Below, one piece after another: positions 1-11,210 of a stretch of 64,000 bases of DNA. The translations under genes were made by a program, and so were the position numbers. The notes under the pieces were generated by a model. The model did not search any database and was not told where the DNA came from. It saw only the letters and a program-made list of their open reading frames with translations. Source of the stretch: Artemia franciscana. Lineage: Eukaryota > Arthropoda > Branchiopoda > Anostraca > Artemiidae. The stretch is taken from positions 23,070,281 through 23,134,280 of the forward strand of contig NC_088867.1 of the NCBI RefSeq assembly GCF_032884065.1, given 5' to 3'. How positions within the stretch are numbered: position 1 is the first letter of the stretch; each line of letters starts with the position of its first letter.

Positions 1-1345
1 TGAAACCATTGTTAAAGAATCTATCACCTGCAGTGAATTATTAACACTCCAATATGGATTAAAATCCGAAAATTTTTAATACCAGAACAATAGGTTTTAA
101 GTTTATTTACAATTTCCTTTAAAATTAAAGAGAGGTCAGTAGCAGCAATGCGGGTTGGACATTTAGCTGCTCTAGCAATAAACCGTGGTTTAGGGGGATT
201 CTTATGAAATTTTACAGTCCAATATAGGAAAGGGAACTTTTTATCATTGTCATTTATTTTAATATTAAAATTTTTTAAAAGTATTTCTTCAGTCTTTTCA
301 ATTAAATTCTCATCCTCTATATTTACCTTTTCGTAAACATTAGTTGTGCATAACTCCCTTTTTAAGATATCACAATGCAGCTTCTGACAAATTATGACAA
401 AATTATTATTAGCTTTATCCACTGGCACAATTACAAATTCATTCTTTAGATTAGCAATTGCTTGTTTAATCTTCGCATTATAAAATAATGATTTAGTGTT
501 ACTATTTTTTAAGTTAGAATATATTTTATTTCTTATTCTACTAATAATTAAATTCTTCCAACTTTGAAAACTCTCTTTATTTTTATTCTCTTTCTTACAT
601 CACTTATCAATAAATAAATCGAAATCATTTTCCAAGCCATCAAGAACACTCGATGGTTTCAGATGATGAGAAAGACGGAAATTAGCCCCTTTATTCATTA
701 TAATTTGAAGATCATCTTGCTTTATTATTGACAAGTCCCCTGTTATAACATGTTTGTAAGTAGGATTTACAAATGGGCCAAGTTGCTTACAATTACAAAC
801 CGGTTTCCAATTTATATCACTATCTAATCTTTTTAGTATTAAATTATAATTAAAAATAATTTGCCCAACAGTTTTTGAAAATTTATAAGTTAAAACTGGA
901 CTATCATTATAATTCAAATTACTAGGAAGGGCCTGTTCCACATGCCGCTGATTTAAAATTTCTGGTAAATTAATATCTTCAATCTGCTTACAAGTAAAAT
1001 TAATAGGTAAATATAATCTGTTATCCTTATTACTAATCTTATCGAACTTTTTCTTTTTTGAAATAAATTTCGTTTTAGTTAGAATGCAAATTGTATCACA
1101 TATTAATTTAAAATTATAATCAAGAGCTGTATTATTCTTAACAATCCAGAAAAGTTTGATTAAATTCCTCTTGGATAAATTATTTAGACATTTTATTACA
1201 GAAATCATACCTCTAGATTCAAGTAGCTGGCATAGATCTATAGAAAGCATATGTACATCTAATTCATTTTTTCTATTATTTTTCCTATGTCCACTCGATC
1301 GTTTTTTACGTTTAGTAGGACAGGTAAAAGTCCCTGGGGGAGGGG
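1..1345 (-). pseudogene. Penelope-like element reverse transcriptase, truncated copy 1
   Basis: Minus-strand relic of a retroelement reverse transcriptase, cut off by the window start. Reading leftwards, a 216-codon segment (1,250 to 600) holds CNCKQLGPF and HVITGDLSII. An in-frame TGA at 600-602 follows, after which the same frame continues (CKKENKNKES) into VPVDKANNNFVI, FPFLYWTVKFHKNPPKPRFI and CPTRIAATDLSLI. Near 73-77 a run of five T replaces the six T of the second copy (12,488-12,493) and breaks the frame. The motif order matches the N-terminal half of PLE-type reverse transcriptases; the catalytic YLDD part lies outside the window but is present in copy 2. The open frame extends about 30 codons upstream of the ATG at 1,250 (TFTCPTKRKKRSSG), so the true start is uncertain. 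Assignment to PLEs rests on motif memory; the pseudogene status is seen directly. Confidence 0.75.
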
Positions 1346-1637
1346 CTGCAAGTTACAAACTTTGACCAGTGTTTACATTCAGGAATGGTTATTGGGAAGT
1401 GAACCGACAGAGATTTTTTTGGTTTGGGTGTGGGGTTGACGGGAGGTGGCTATGTGGGAGGATCTTTCCTTGGAGGTATATTTCATGGGGGAAGAGAATT
1501 CAATGAAAAGGGGGCAGGATTTTCTAGCATTACTATTAAAAAAAAAACAATGAAAATAAAAACATTAAAAAGTTTTTTCAATTGAAAGTAGCATCAAAAT
1601 CTAAAACGAACAGAGATTATTACGCATATGAGGGGCT

Positions 1638-1715
1638 CTAAAAATACTTTAGCATAAAGAGTGAGGTAATTAGGAGGCGATTGATACTTCGCTCTTTATG
1701 CTTAAGTATTTTTAG
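1638..1715. repeat. Short imperfect hairpin in foldback-related module
   Basis: Arms 1,638-1,665 and 1,689-1,715 are near-complementary (CTAAAAATACTTTAGCATAA against its reverse). It sits in a module (about 1,356-1,925) that resembles 35,890-36,395. The phrase AAAGAGCGAGGTATT-like recurs in all these modules. An identical hairpin lies at 14,063-14,140. Confidence 0.75.
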
Positions 1716-2149
1716 TAAATTCAACTATTTATTCTACGGCCTTTCTGATTCAGGGGCCATTCTTAAAGAATTGGGACAAAACTTAAGATTTAGTGTGAAG
1801 AGCGAGGTATTAACGAGGGGACAAACCCCCTCATATATATAATTAAAAATATAAGAATATAAAAGTTTGTTACATAAGTTAATTCTTAAGTTACGTGTAT
1901 ATTTTACAAATAAAAACATTCGTTAAAAATTAAAAGTTCTTGTTGCCTTTTTAAGTAACCGAAAAATTGGAGGGCAACTAGGCCTCCTTTCTCATCCCTT
2001 ATTTCTCAAAATTGTCTGATCAAAACTAAGAGAAAGCCATTTAGCCAAATAAGAATTAATATACAAATTTCATTTTGATAATTTATGTACGGAGAGCCAA
2101 AATCAAACATGCATTAATTCAAAAACGTTCAGAAATTAAATAAAATAAA

Positions 2150-2418
2150 CTAGTTTTTTTTAACTGAAAGTAAGGAGCGACATTAAAACTTAAAACGAAC
2201 AGAAATTACTCCGTATATGAAATGGGTTGTCCCCTCCGCAATCCCTTGCTCTTTGCGCTAAAGTTTGACTCTTTGCCACAATTCTACTTTTTAAAACAAT
2301 TAAAAACTTTAGCGTAAAGAGCGAGGGATTGCGGAGGGGACAACCCATTTCATATACGGAGTAATTTCTGTTCGTTTAAAGTTTTTTTTCGCTCCTTACT
2401 TTCAGTTAAAAAAACTAG
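2150..2418. repeat. Foldback element with ~115-bp inverted arms
   Basis: Left arm 2,150-2,266 and right arm 2,304-2,418 are almost perfectly complementary around a loop of about 37 bases. Both outer ends read CTAG followed by a T-run and AACTGAAAGTAAGGAGCGAC or its complement. No coding capacity is seen. The size and structure fit a foldback or MITE-like element. A second copy occurs at 14,576-14,846, with relatives at 36.1-36.4 kb and 42.39-42.47 kb. Confidence 0.85.
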
Positions 2419-3344
2419 CTTTTTTATTTAATTCAAGCCAAGGGACGGTAAGTTTCCTATATTAGGATTTCAAACAAGTCGACTCAAATGGTGCAGTTTT
2501 CGTTTTGACCTATCTCTATTTTTAGGAGTTAAGGATTATTATATATCTTAGTATTGGAGGTGATGGTCTCTTAATAGGTTGATTGATAGCTACCGATGTA
2601 ACCCAGAACATTTACTGTTAAAAAAATATTATATAATTTTACTCAAGTATGTTTAGTCTTTTAAATATTGTGTCACTCTGTCAAGATTTAAAGCATCAGT
2701 GTTAAATTGCCCGTGCATTTTAGTAGAGGCAATATAATTATATTTTAAAAATATTTTTTTGTGTAATTACAAACGCTTTACAACCCATCAAATTCCTTCA
2801 AAGTGATCAATTAAATAGCTCTCTACGATGTCCATCCCAGTGCCAAGCTATCTGTAGAAAAGAAAAAAAGATGCCGTTATTGCAAAATATTGTAGTTTCA
2901 GCCACTTTTCTTCATATTTTAAGCAAGTTTATTTCGCTTGTTGTTCAAATAGTGTACTACGTTTTACTACTTTTTAGTATAGGGCGGGATCGTCTCTCAC
3001 TAGGCTAATAGCTGCAATCCAGATTGAACGGAATAACCCCTTACTAGGCTTTTAGCTACTTCTGTAAGCTGGATATGTGTCTATCGAAATCTTTTTTTAG
3101 GAGGTATGGGCGCCACAGCAACGCGTGGCACGCCAGCAACACGTGGGGTGTCAGTGTTTTTCTTTTGCATCCCAGTAACAGGTTGTATCACCTTCAAATT
3201 CGAAAGAGAGCATCAAAGCCAATGTACTGCGATAACTGCTAATAAAAGTTGTATTATTTAATATTTGATTAATATACAGCGCTATTCTTTTGCTTTTTTA
3301 CTTTTCAGTTTTTTCGTTTTTTTTTTTTTTTTAATTTACAACAA
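2419..3344. other. AT-rich non-coding part of the 3.8-kb repeat
   Basis: No open frame of note and no RNA gene seen. It ends in a T-rich run (about 3,310-3,332) just before the satellite. The matching stretch in copy B is 14,847-15,764. Confidence 0.6.
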
Positions 3345-3795
3345 GTTTCACGAACAGAAATCAGCACGCAAGAAGTTCCACGAACAAAATCAGCTTCGTT
3401 AGGAGAAAAATCAATGTATAAGTTTCACGAACTGAAAAATCAGCACGCACCAAGTTCCACGAAAAAAATCAGTATGTAACAAGTTCCACGAGTAACATCA
3501 GTTTTACAAGGAGAAAAATTAATATACAAATTTCACGAATAGAAAAATCAATATGCAATAAGTTTTCTGAACATAACACGACACCGCAAGTTTCGCGAAC
3601 AAAAAATCAGCCCGCTGAAAGTTTCATAGACAAAATTTTGTGCATACAAAGAGTTCAATGGACTAAATTAGTTTCACGAGGGAAAAATCCTCGTGCAGCA
3701 AGTTTTGCGAACAAAAATTAGCACTTAACAAGCTCCACGGATAAAAAAAGCATGGAACAGATTCAATGAAAAAAAAATTTCGTGAAAGTTGGTTT
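3345..3795. repeat. Degenerate GTTTCACGAA satellite, copy A
   Basis: Imperfect tandem units of about 28-35 bases of the form AAGTTTCACGAACAAAAATC with variable spacers. The array is interrupted by the assembly gap. The same satellite is seen at 15,765-16,350 and, reverse-complemented, over 29,555-32,045. Many stops in every frame argue against coding. Confidence 0.85.
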
Positions 3796-3895
3796 NNNNN
3801 NNNNNNNNNNNNNNNNNNNNNNNNNNNNNNNNNNNNNNNNNNNNNNNNNNNNNNNNNNNNNNNNNNNNNNNNNNNNNNNNNNNNNNNNNNNNNNN
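3796..3895. other. Assembly gap of exactly 100 N
   Basis: One hundred unknown bases, a conventional placeholder for a gap of unknown size. It joins satellite on the left to the middle of a Helitron Rep domain on the right, so the true distance and adjacency are not established. Confidence 1.
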
Positions 3896-6730
3896 GGTCA
3901 GTGCGATGCTGGATGTACTCAGTGGAATGGCAAAAACGAGGTTTGCCACACGCACATATACTAATCTGGCTACATAATAAAATTACTTCTAACGAAATTG
4001 ATGATGTGATTTCCGCTGAAATGCCTGATGAAAATGTCGATAAGGGGTTATATGATATTGTTGTAAAAAATATGATACATGGACCTTGCGGTGCACTGAA
4101 CGAAAATTCACCATGCATGGCCAAAGAAGGTGTACGAAGCAATATCCTCGACTTTTAGTATCCAACACAATTACTGGCAATGATGGTTACCCACAATATA
4201 GAAGAAGATCTACTGAAGATGGCGGTAAAACAGCAATAATAAAGAAGCGTAACGGTACCACCATTGAAGTAGATAACCAGAGGGTTGTTCCATATTCCTC
4301 ATTATTATCAAAAACATTTAATGCACACATAAACGTTGAATACTGTAACTCCGTAAAGGCAATCAAATAAATATGTAAATACGTCAACGAAGGCAGTGAC
4401 ATGGCATTTTTTGGCTTGCAGTCCGAAATCAAAGATATCGACGAAATCGTACAATATCAGGCTGGAAGATACATAAGCAGTAATGAAGCTGTTTGGCGAA
4501 TTCTTTCATTTCTGGTACATGAACGTAGTCCAGCTGTTGTTCACTTAACGGTATATTTACAGAATGGTCAACGTGTTTATTTTTCGGAATCCAACGTGCA
4601 ACAAAGAGCCCTGAATCCACCAGATACAAAGTTAACTACTTTCTTTTCGCTATGCAAAAATGATTCTTTTGCAAAAAAACTGCTGTATACTGATGTTCCT
4701 TCGTATTACAAGTGGAATACTAAAAATAAAGTATTTGAACGTCGAAAACAGGGTAAGTCAGTCGACGGCCAACCTACCATCTTCAAAGATACCACGATAG
4801 GAAGACTCTACACCGTTCACCCCAATCAACATGAATGCTTCTTTCTACGCCTGCTTTTGGTGAATGTACCCGGTCCGACGTCCTTTGAGCATTTGAGAAC
4901 TGTAAACGGTAATATACATGACACTTACCGTAGTGCATCCCAAGCTCTGAATTTATTGGAGAATGACCAACACTGGGATAACTGCATCAATGACGCGTGC
5001 GAAACGTCAACTCCAAGTCAAATTCGTTCATTGTTTGGCATCATACTAACAACTTGCTCTCCATCAGCTCCTACAGAGTTATGGGAAAAATATAAATCAA
5101 AATTGTCCGAAGATATACTCCCTCGAAAACGGTTAGAGACGTCAGATATGACTTTTGATTTTACATCAGAAATTTATAAATACAGTTTAGTTATTATAGA
5201 AGATTTGTGCGTATGTATGGCAAACAAACCTCTTCAGGATTTGGGAATGCCTTCACCTAATCGTACCGCTGCTGTTTCGACATGTGTAGAATTGGATCGT
5301 GAACAAAGTTACAGTACGAGTGATCTATTGTCGTACTTACAAAATAACATTTCCAAGTTAACGTCGGAACAAAAAGACATTTATGATACGATAATGCATT
5401 GTGTCGATAACAATGTTGGAGAAATTTTCTTTTTGGATGCGCCAGGAGGTACTGGTAAAACGTTTGTGATAAAACTGATTCCGGCATAAATTCGATCAGA
5501 AAATGATATAGCGTTGGCAATTGCGTCGTCCGGAATAGCCGCAACGTTGCTGCCTGGTGGGAGAACTGCTCATTCCGCTTTGAAATTGCCTCTGAATTTG
5601 CATTCTACTGAAACTCCCACGTGCAATATTTCCAAATCATCTGGGATGGGTAAAGTATTGCAGCAATGCAAACTTATTATTTGGGACGAGTGCACAATGG
5701 CACACAAAAAATCGCTCGAGGCTCTGGATCAATGTTTGAAAGATTTGCGAGGGAATTCGAAACCCTTTGGCAGCAAATTAATATTACTTGCGGGAGATTT
5801 CAGGCAAACATTACCTATAATACATAGATCAACCCCTGCGGAAGAAATGAATGCTTGTCTGAAAACTTCTAATTTATGGGCACACGTAAAAACATTAAAA
5901 TTAATTACAAATATGCGTGTCCGATTGCAAAACGATGACTCTGGTCAAACATTTTCAGATCAATTGCTGACAATGGGAAACGGAAAGCTCCCAGTAGAAT
6001 CAATTTCAGGACGTATACAACTACCTGCTGAATTCTGTAATTTAGTGACGTCCAAAAATAAATTGATTGAAAAAGTATTTCCGAATATTCTACACAATTA
6101 TAAAAATAATAAATAGCTAAGTGAAAGAGCGATTCTTGCACCCAAATATATAGACGTCCACAAAACCAACAATATTGTTTTTACCAAGATTCGAGACCAG
6201 GCAGTCCTTTACAAGTCAGTCGACACAGTTTTGGAACCAAATGAGGCGGTTAATTATCCATCTGAATGTTTAAATTCCGTGGATCGTTCAGGGTTTCCAC
6301 CACACGTGCTACAACTAAAAATAGGCGTACCAATAATACTTTGAAGAAATATCAACCCACCAAAGCTTTGCAATGGCACGCGACTTGCCTTAAAAAAACA
6401 ACAATGGAAAACGTAATAGAGGCCACAATCTTGACAGGGCCTTTTGAGGGTGAGGCTGTTCTTATTCCTCGCATTCACATGATTCCAACGAATCTGCCTT
6501 TTCAATTTAAAAGATTGCAATTCCCAATTCGATTAGCATTTGCAATCATCATCAACAAAGCTCAAGGTCAATCAATAGAAAAATGTGGTATAGATCTTAA
6601 TACTGATTGTTTTTCCCATGGACAATTGTACGTTGCATGTTCGAGGGTCGGTAAACCTGACAATCTATTTATATGCAGCGACAATTGGACAGCGAAGAAT
6701 GTTGTATATTCGCAAGTTTTACGCAGTTAA
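3896..6730 (+). pseudogene. Helitron RepHel transposase (HUH Rep plus Pif1-type helicase), decayed
   Basis: Rolling-circle transposase relic whose N-terminus is lost in the gap. The Rep part keeps the HUH motif (RGLPHAHILIWL, His codons near 3,949-3,957). The Tyr motif reads IK-stop-ICKYVNEGSD: a TAA at 4,368-4,370 replaces the first catalytic tyrosine, while the second remains at 4,380. The helicase part shows Walker A DAPGGTGKTF (about 5,440-5,463), Walker B IIWDECTMAH (about 5,675), LAGDFRQTLPI, INKAQGQSIEKC and [18 protein letters not shown]. Further breaks include a frame change near 4,160 and stops at 5,487-5,489 and 6,114-6,116. The order of domains is that of animal Helitrons. It is not active as written. 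ACGCAGTTAA ends the reading frame at 6,730. Confidence 0.95.
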
Positions 6731-6757
6731 TTTGTATTGTATCTATCTATCTATCTA

Positions 6758-7040
6758 TCTATATAAAAACGAGTTGTGTGTATGCATGTTTGTTTGTTTG
6801 TAAAAAGAGCGTTTGCATATGACGTCATTATTAGTGCATAAGGCTTTGTATATGCACGGACAATGGGAAAGCCAAGAATGTTGTATATTCGCAAGTTTTA
6901 CGTAGTTCAAAACACATATATAAATCTATCTATATTCATAGGTGGTACACAGGGACACAACTACAATGGCACGTAACTAATATGGCGCGTAACGACTTAC
7001 GCGCGCGGGGGAGCTTGGGGGGGGCGCGAGATCTGTTACG
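6758..7040 (+). mobile_element. Non-autonomous Helitron fragment
   Basis: Begins with a Helitron-style 5' end (TCTATATAAAAACGAGTTG) after a TATC microsatellite at 6,740-6,760. It keeps a scrap of the helicase tail (GCAAGTTTTACGTAGTT near 6,890) and the pre-terminal GCGCGTAACGACTTACGCGC stretch, then loses the 3' hairpin near 7,030. It is a heavily deleted relative of the copy at 7,068-9,264. Confidence 0.6.
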
Positions 7041-7244
7041 CCAGATTATATCTTCTATATATATAAACTAGCTGTTGGGGTGGCGCTTCGCGCCACCCCA
7101 ACACCTAGTTGGTGGGGGCGCTTCGCGCCCCCCCCAAGCCCCCCCGCGCGCGTAAGTCGTTACGCGCCATAATAGTTACGCGCCATTGTAGTTGTGTCCC
7201 TATGTCCCACCTGTGAATATAGATAGATATATATATATATGGTT

Positions 7245-7440
7245 TTAACTACGTAAAACTTGCGAATATACAACATTCTTTGCTGTCCCATTGTCTTTGC
7301 ATATAAATAGATTGTCAGGTTTACCGACTCTTGAACATGCAACATATAATGGTCCATGGGAAAACAATCTGTATTCAGATCTATACCTCATGATTCTAAT
7401 GATTGCCCTTGAGCTTTGTTGATGGTGATTGCTAATCGAC
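7245..7440 (-). pseudogene. Helitron helicase C-terminal tail
   Basis: Minus-strand remnant of the Pif1-like helicase end. It reads AITINKAQGQSLES, a stop, then after a frame change near 7,365 [17 protein letters not shown] and [10 protein letters not shown] with a TAA at 7,245. The same tail ends the larger relic at 6,730 and the fragment at 10,680. It lies inside the minus-strand Helitron, so it is the residue of that element's former transposase. Confidence 0.85.
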
Positions 7441-7980
7441 CATTCCCTGTCCCGGTGTCCCGGTCGTCATTTACATCCCCCTGTTTCCTCCGGTGTCCCC
7501 GTTGTAGTTGTGTCCCGGTCGTCATTTATATTCCCTGTGTCCCGGTCGTCATTTGTATCCCGGTGTCCCGGTCTGTATATACATTCGTTTTTTAGTTTTG
7601 TTTTTCTCCTTTATTTTTTTCCTTTTTTTTTCTTTTTTAGCTTATTTAGATTTTTAGATTTTTTAGTTTTTTTATTAGTTTTTAGTTTTTTTTTCTTTTT
7701 AGTTTTTTTGTCCCGGTCGTCATTTATATCCCCCTGTTTCCCCCGGTGTCCCCGTTGTAGTTGTGTCCCTGTGTCCCGGTCGTCATTTATATTCCCTGTG
7801 TCCCGGTCGTCATTTGTATCCCGGTGTACCGGTCTGTATATACATTCGTTTTTTAGTTTTGTTTTTCTCCTTTATTTTTTTCCTTTTTTTTTCTTTTTTA
7901 GTTTATTTAGATTTTTAGATTTTTTAGTTTTTTTATTAGTTTTTAGTTTTTTTTTCTTTTTAGTTTTTTTGTAGTTTTTA
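7441..7980. repeat. Two tandem ~262-bp units with GTCCCGGTCGTCATTTAT motifs
   Basis: Each unit has several short copies of GTCCCGGTCGTCATTTATA-like sequence, then a T-rich stretch. Unit 1 spans about 7,457-7,711 and unit 2 about 7,719-7,975, differing at a few bases. The complement of the same motif appears in the Helitron at 10,165-10,680, so it is internal Helitron sequence. The long open frame across it is low-complexity Phe/Ser translation, not a gene. Confidence 0.8.
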
Positions 7981-9176
7981 CCTTCTTTTTAGTTTTGTTA
8001 ATTTTTTTTTTACTTATGTCCTGGTCGTCATTTATGCTCCCTATGTCCCGGTGCTTTGTTGATTGCTAATCGAACATTCCTTTTGTCCTGGTCGCTTTCT
8101 CTTTGAGTGTCGTCATTTATTTTTTTCTTTTTTAGTTCTTTTAGTTTTTACCTTTTTTAGTTTTTTTTAGTTTTTTAGATGAAAATTTTTTTTAGTTTTT
8201 TCCTTTTTTTCTTTTTAGTTTTTATTGGTTTTTACCTTTATGTTAGCTTATTTTTCAGTTTTTTCCTTTTTTCTTAGTTTTTTTTTATTTTTTATTTTTT
8301 TTAGTTTTTTACCTTTTTTTAGTTTTTTTAGTTTTTTTAGTTTTTTTAGTTTTTTAGCTTTTTTACTTTTTTTATTAGTTTTTAGTTTTTTTGTAGTTTT
8401 TGCCTTTTTTTAGTTTTTTCAGTTTTTTTTTTAGTTTTTTATTGGTTTTTACCTTTATTTTAGCTTATTTTTCAGTTTTTTCCTTTTTTTTAGTTTTTTT
8501 TAGTTTTTAGTTTTTTTAGTTTTTTACCTTTTTTTAGTTTTTTTAGTTTTTTTAGTTTTTTAGCTTTTTTATTTTTTTTTATTAGTTTTTAGTTTTTTTT
8601 GTAGTTTTTGCCTTTTTTTTAGTTTTTTTAGTTTTTTAGCTTTTTTATTAGTTTTTAGTTTTTTTTGTAGTTTTTGCCTTTTTTTAGTTTGACAACTTAT
8701 TTTTATATATATAGATAGTTTTTTTTTTTACTTATGTCCTGGTCGTCATTTATACTCCCTGTGTCCCTGTGCTTTGTTGATTGCTAATCGAACATTCCTT
8801 TTGTCCTGGTCGCTTTCTCTTTGAGTGTCGTCATTTATTAGTTTTTTCCTTTTTTTTTTAGTTTTTTATTGGTTTTTACCTTTATTTTAGCTTATTTTTC
8901 AGTTTTTTCCTTTTTTTTAGTTTTTTTTTATTTTTTATTTTTTTTAGTTTTTTACCTTTTTTTAGTTTTTTTTTAGTTTTTTAGCTTTTTTACTTTTTTT
9001 ATTAGTTTTTAGTTTTTTTTGTAGTTTTTGCCTTTTTTTAGTTTTTTCAGTTTTTTTTTTTTAGTTTTTTATTGGTTTTTACCTTTATAGTTTTTTTAGT
9101 TTTTTAGCTTTTTTATTTTTTTTATTAGTTTTTAGTTTTTTTTGTAGTTTTTGCCTTTTTTTAGTTTTTTCAGTTT
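7980..9176. repeat. T-rich low-complexity filler (TTTTTAG repeats)
   Basis: About 1.2 kb of almost pure TTTTTTAGTTTTT variants on the plus strand, with reused blocks such as TTTTGTAGTTTTTGCC. A block around 8,000-8,120 (CTTATGTCCTGGTCGTCATT) recurs at about 8,730-8,840. It lies wholly inside the minus-strand Helitron and is not coding. Confidence 0.85.
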
Positions 9177-9212
9177 TGACGTCACCTGATCCAGTTTTTT
9201 CAGGTGACGTCA
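9177..9212. repeat. 13-bp inverted repeat near Helitron 5' end
   Basis: TGACGTCACCTGA (9,177-9,189) and its exact complement TCAGGTGACGTCA (9,200-9,212) form a perfect stem with a 10-base loop, about 50 bases inside the 5' end of the minus-strand Helitron. It contains the TGACGTCA palindrome, which also occurs near the 5' ends at 6,820 and 10,190. Confidence 0.75.
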
Positions 9213-9302
9213 CCTGACACATCCATCCATCCATCCACAGACAACTTATTTTTATATATATAGATAAGTTGTATGTATTTTTGTGCTGAGGGTTTGCATA
9301 TG

Positions 9303-10020
9303 ACATCTGAAAAATAAAGAAGAAAAAGAAAACAAACTAAAATGTAAAAATTGGGAATTGCATAAATATTTCGAAATATTTTGACAATAGATTAAAGTAA
9401 TTCGAAAACCTTAGAATAGATACTTAAAATATTGAGGTTTATTATAAATTGTTGAGCTTTAGCAGGCTTGGCACGCCAAAATTTTTCCAACTGTCAATGT
9501 TAGAATGAACATTAACAATTTGAAAAACATTGAAAAAGATAGAATGTTACCGAATCCTACAATGGCAGAAGAAACAGCCGAGGAAGCTGCTCAAAGAGTT
9601 AATGCCAAAAGGCTTGCAGCTAAAGAACGCAAAACCACGCAGTTAGATGAAGATCAACCTGGAGAGTGAGAATCAAAACGTATCAAAACTGAAAATGATA
9701 GCGATGATAATTGGGTTTGAGATTTTGACTTGAATAAGGTCATCAATGCCTACCAGATTTTAGTTTAAAAAAAAAACAAAGGTTCGGGGATATGTATTTA
9801 CGTCTGAAAAATAAAGAAGAAAAAGAAAACTGAAACTAAAAATGTAAAAACTGGGAATTGCATAAATATTTTAAAATATTTTGACAATAGATTAAAGTAA
9901 TTCGAAAACCTTAAAACAGATACTTAAAATTTTGAGGTGTATTATAAATTGTTGAGCTTTAGCATGCTTGGCAAGTGAAAAATTTTCCATCTGTCAATGT
10001 TAGAATGAACATTGACCGAC
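9303..10020. repeat. Direct duplication of ~215 bp (offset ~503)
   Basis: 9,303-9,515 and 9,806-10,020 are about 93% alike by eye, sharing GGGAATTGCATAAATATTT and GTCAATGTTAGAATGAACAT. Both lie between two Helitron ends and probably come from one Helitron's 5' interior, duplicated locally. Confidence 0.75.
9505..9669 (+). CDS. Small ORF, possible Helitron N-terminal remnant
   Basis: ATG at 9,505 opens 54 codons ending at TGA 9,667. The peptide is charged and helical-looking (MAEETAEEAAQRVNAKRLAA, then KERKTTQLDEDQPGE). After the stop the frame continues with an acidic stretch (ESKRIKTENDSDDNWV), a second stop and DFDLNKVINAY. Its place between Helitron ends and its Ala/Arg/Glu-rich make-up fit the poorly conserved N-terminus of a Helitron protein. 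No domain is recognised, so this is an inference. Confidence 0.35.
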   Translation: MNINNLKNIEKDRMLPNPTMAEETAEEAAQRVNAKRLAAKERKTTQLDEDQPGE

Positions 10021-10164
10021 AGACTGACAGAATTTGCGATTGCTATATGTTACTGGGTTAATACCAAGTGCCATAAAAAGGTGAAAAACTAAAAAGAAAA
10101 AAAAGCTAAAAAAAAACTAAAAAAGCTGCAAAAAAAAAGAAGAAAAACTAAAAAAGAAACTATA

Positions 10165-10680
10165 TCTATATAAAGTTGTATGTCTATTGACTGACGTCAT
10201 GTTTGTTTGTCGACTGATGTCATGTTTGTCGACTGACGTCATTATGAGGATTGAGTATTATTCCGTCATGAAGTTGTTTGTCTACTGACGAAATTACAGA
10301 CCGGGACACCGGGACACAAATGACGACCGGGAAACAGGGATTATAAATGACGAACAGGACACTCAAAGAGAAATTACACACTGGAACACCGGGACACAGG
10401 GAATATAAATGACGACCGGGACACAGGGACACAACTACAACGGAGACACCGGGGGCACAGGGGGGATATATAAATGACGACCGGGACACAGGGAATGTTC
10501 AATTAGCAATCACCATCAACAAAGCTCAAGGGCAATCAAATATAGATCTGAATACGGATTGTTTTCCCCATGGACAATTATATGTTGCATGTTCAAGAGT
10601 CGGTAAACCTGACAATCTATTTATATGCACAGACAATGGGACAGCGAAGAATGTTGTATATTCGCAAGTTTTACGTAGTT
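10165..10680 (+). mobile_element. Deleted Helitron derivative, plus strand
   Basis: Begins TCTATATAAAGTTGTATGTC and carries repeated GACTGACGTCAT, then the GACGACCGGGACAC minisatellite (complement of the motif at 7.44 kb). It ends in a helicase tail from about 10,500 (ATCACCATCAACAAAGCTCA, TTGCATGTTCAAGAGTCGGT) to a TAA near 10,680. The 3' hairpin and CTAG end are missing; an (AT)n array follows directly. Confidence 0.7.
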
Positions 10681-10684
10681 AAAA

Positions 10685-11210
<526 letters not shown>

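Larger units (their letters stand above)
1..3795. repeat. 3.8-kb direct repeat, copy A
   Basis: Nearly identical to 12,416-16,252 in the same orientation. The few differences I could see are single bases and an insertion of about 35 bases in copy B near 16,115. The unit carries the PLE relic, two hairpin modules and the start of a satellite. Copy A ends exactly at the N gap, whereas copy B continues through the satellite. This could be a segmental duplication or an assembly/haplotype artefact at the gap. Confidence 0.9.
7068..9264 (-). mobile_element. Helitron with both termini, minus strand
   Basis: On the minus strand the element starts TCTATATATATAAAAATAAG at 9,264. It ends at CTAG (7,068-7,071), preceded by a strong GC hairpin built on GGTGGCGCGAAGCGCCACC, with a second similar hairpin just inside. 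Flanking bases fit insertion between A and T. These are the hallmarks of Helitron ends (5' TC, 3' hairpin then CTRR, A/T target). Inside are a helicase tail (7,245-7,440), a tandemly doubled segment (7,441-7,980) and a long T-rich filler. It lacks a full transposase and would be non-autonomous. Confidence 0.8.

Noticed and set aside
1156-1365. 69-codon plus-strand frame, repeated at 13,572-13,781
   Set aside because: Antisense to the PLE N-terminal frame; its repetition reflects the 3.8-kb duplication.
1796-1840. Hairpin-rich stretches as tRNA or other structured RNA genes
   Set aside because: No tRNA A/B boxes, cloverleaf or known RNA motifs; they belong to the foldback modules.
7429-8413. 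Long Phe/Ser-rich open frames
   Set aside because: Translations of T-rich filler and a tandem repeat inside a Helitron.
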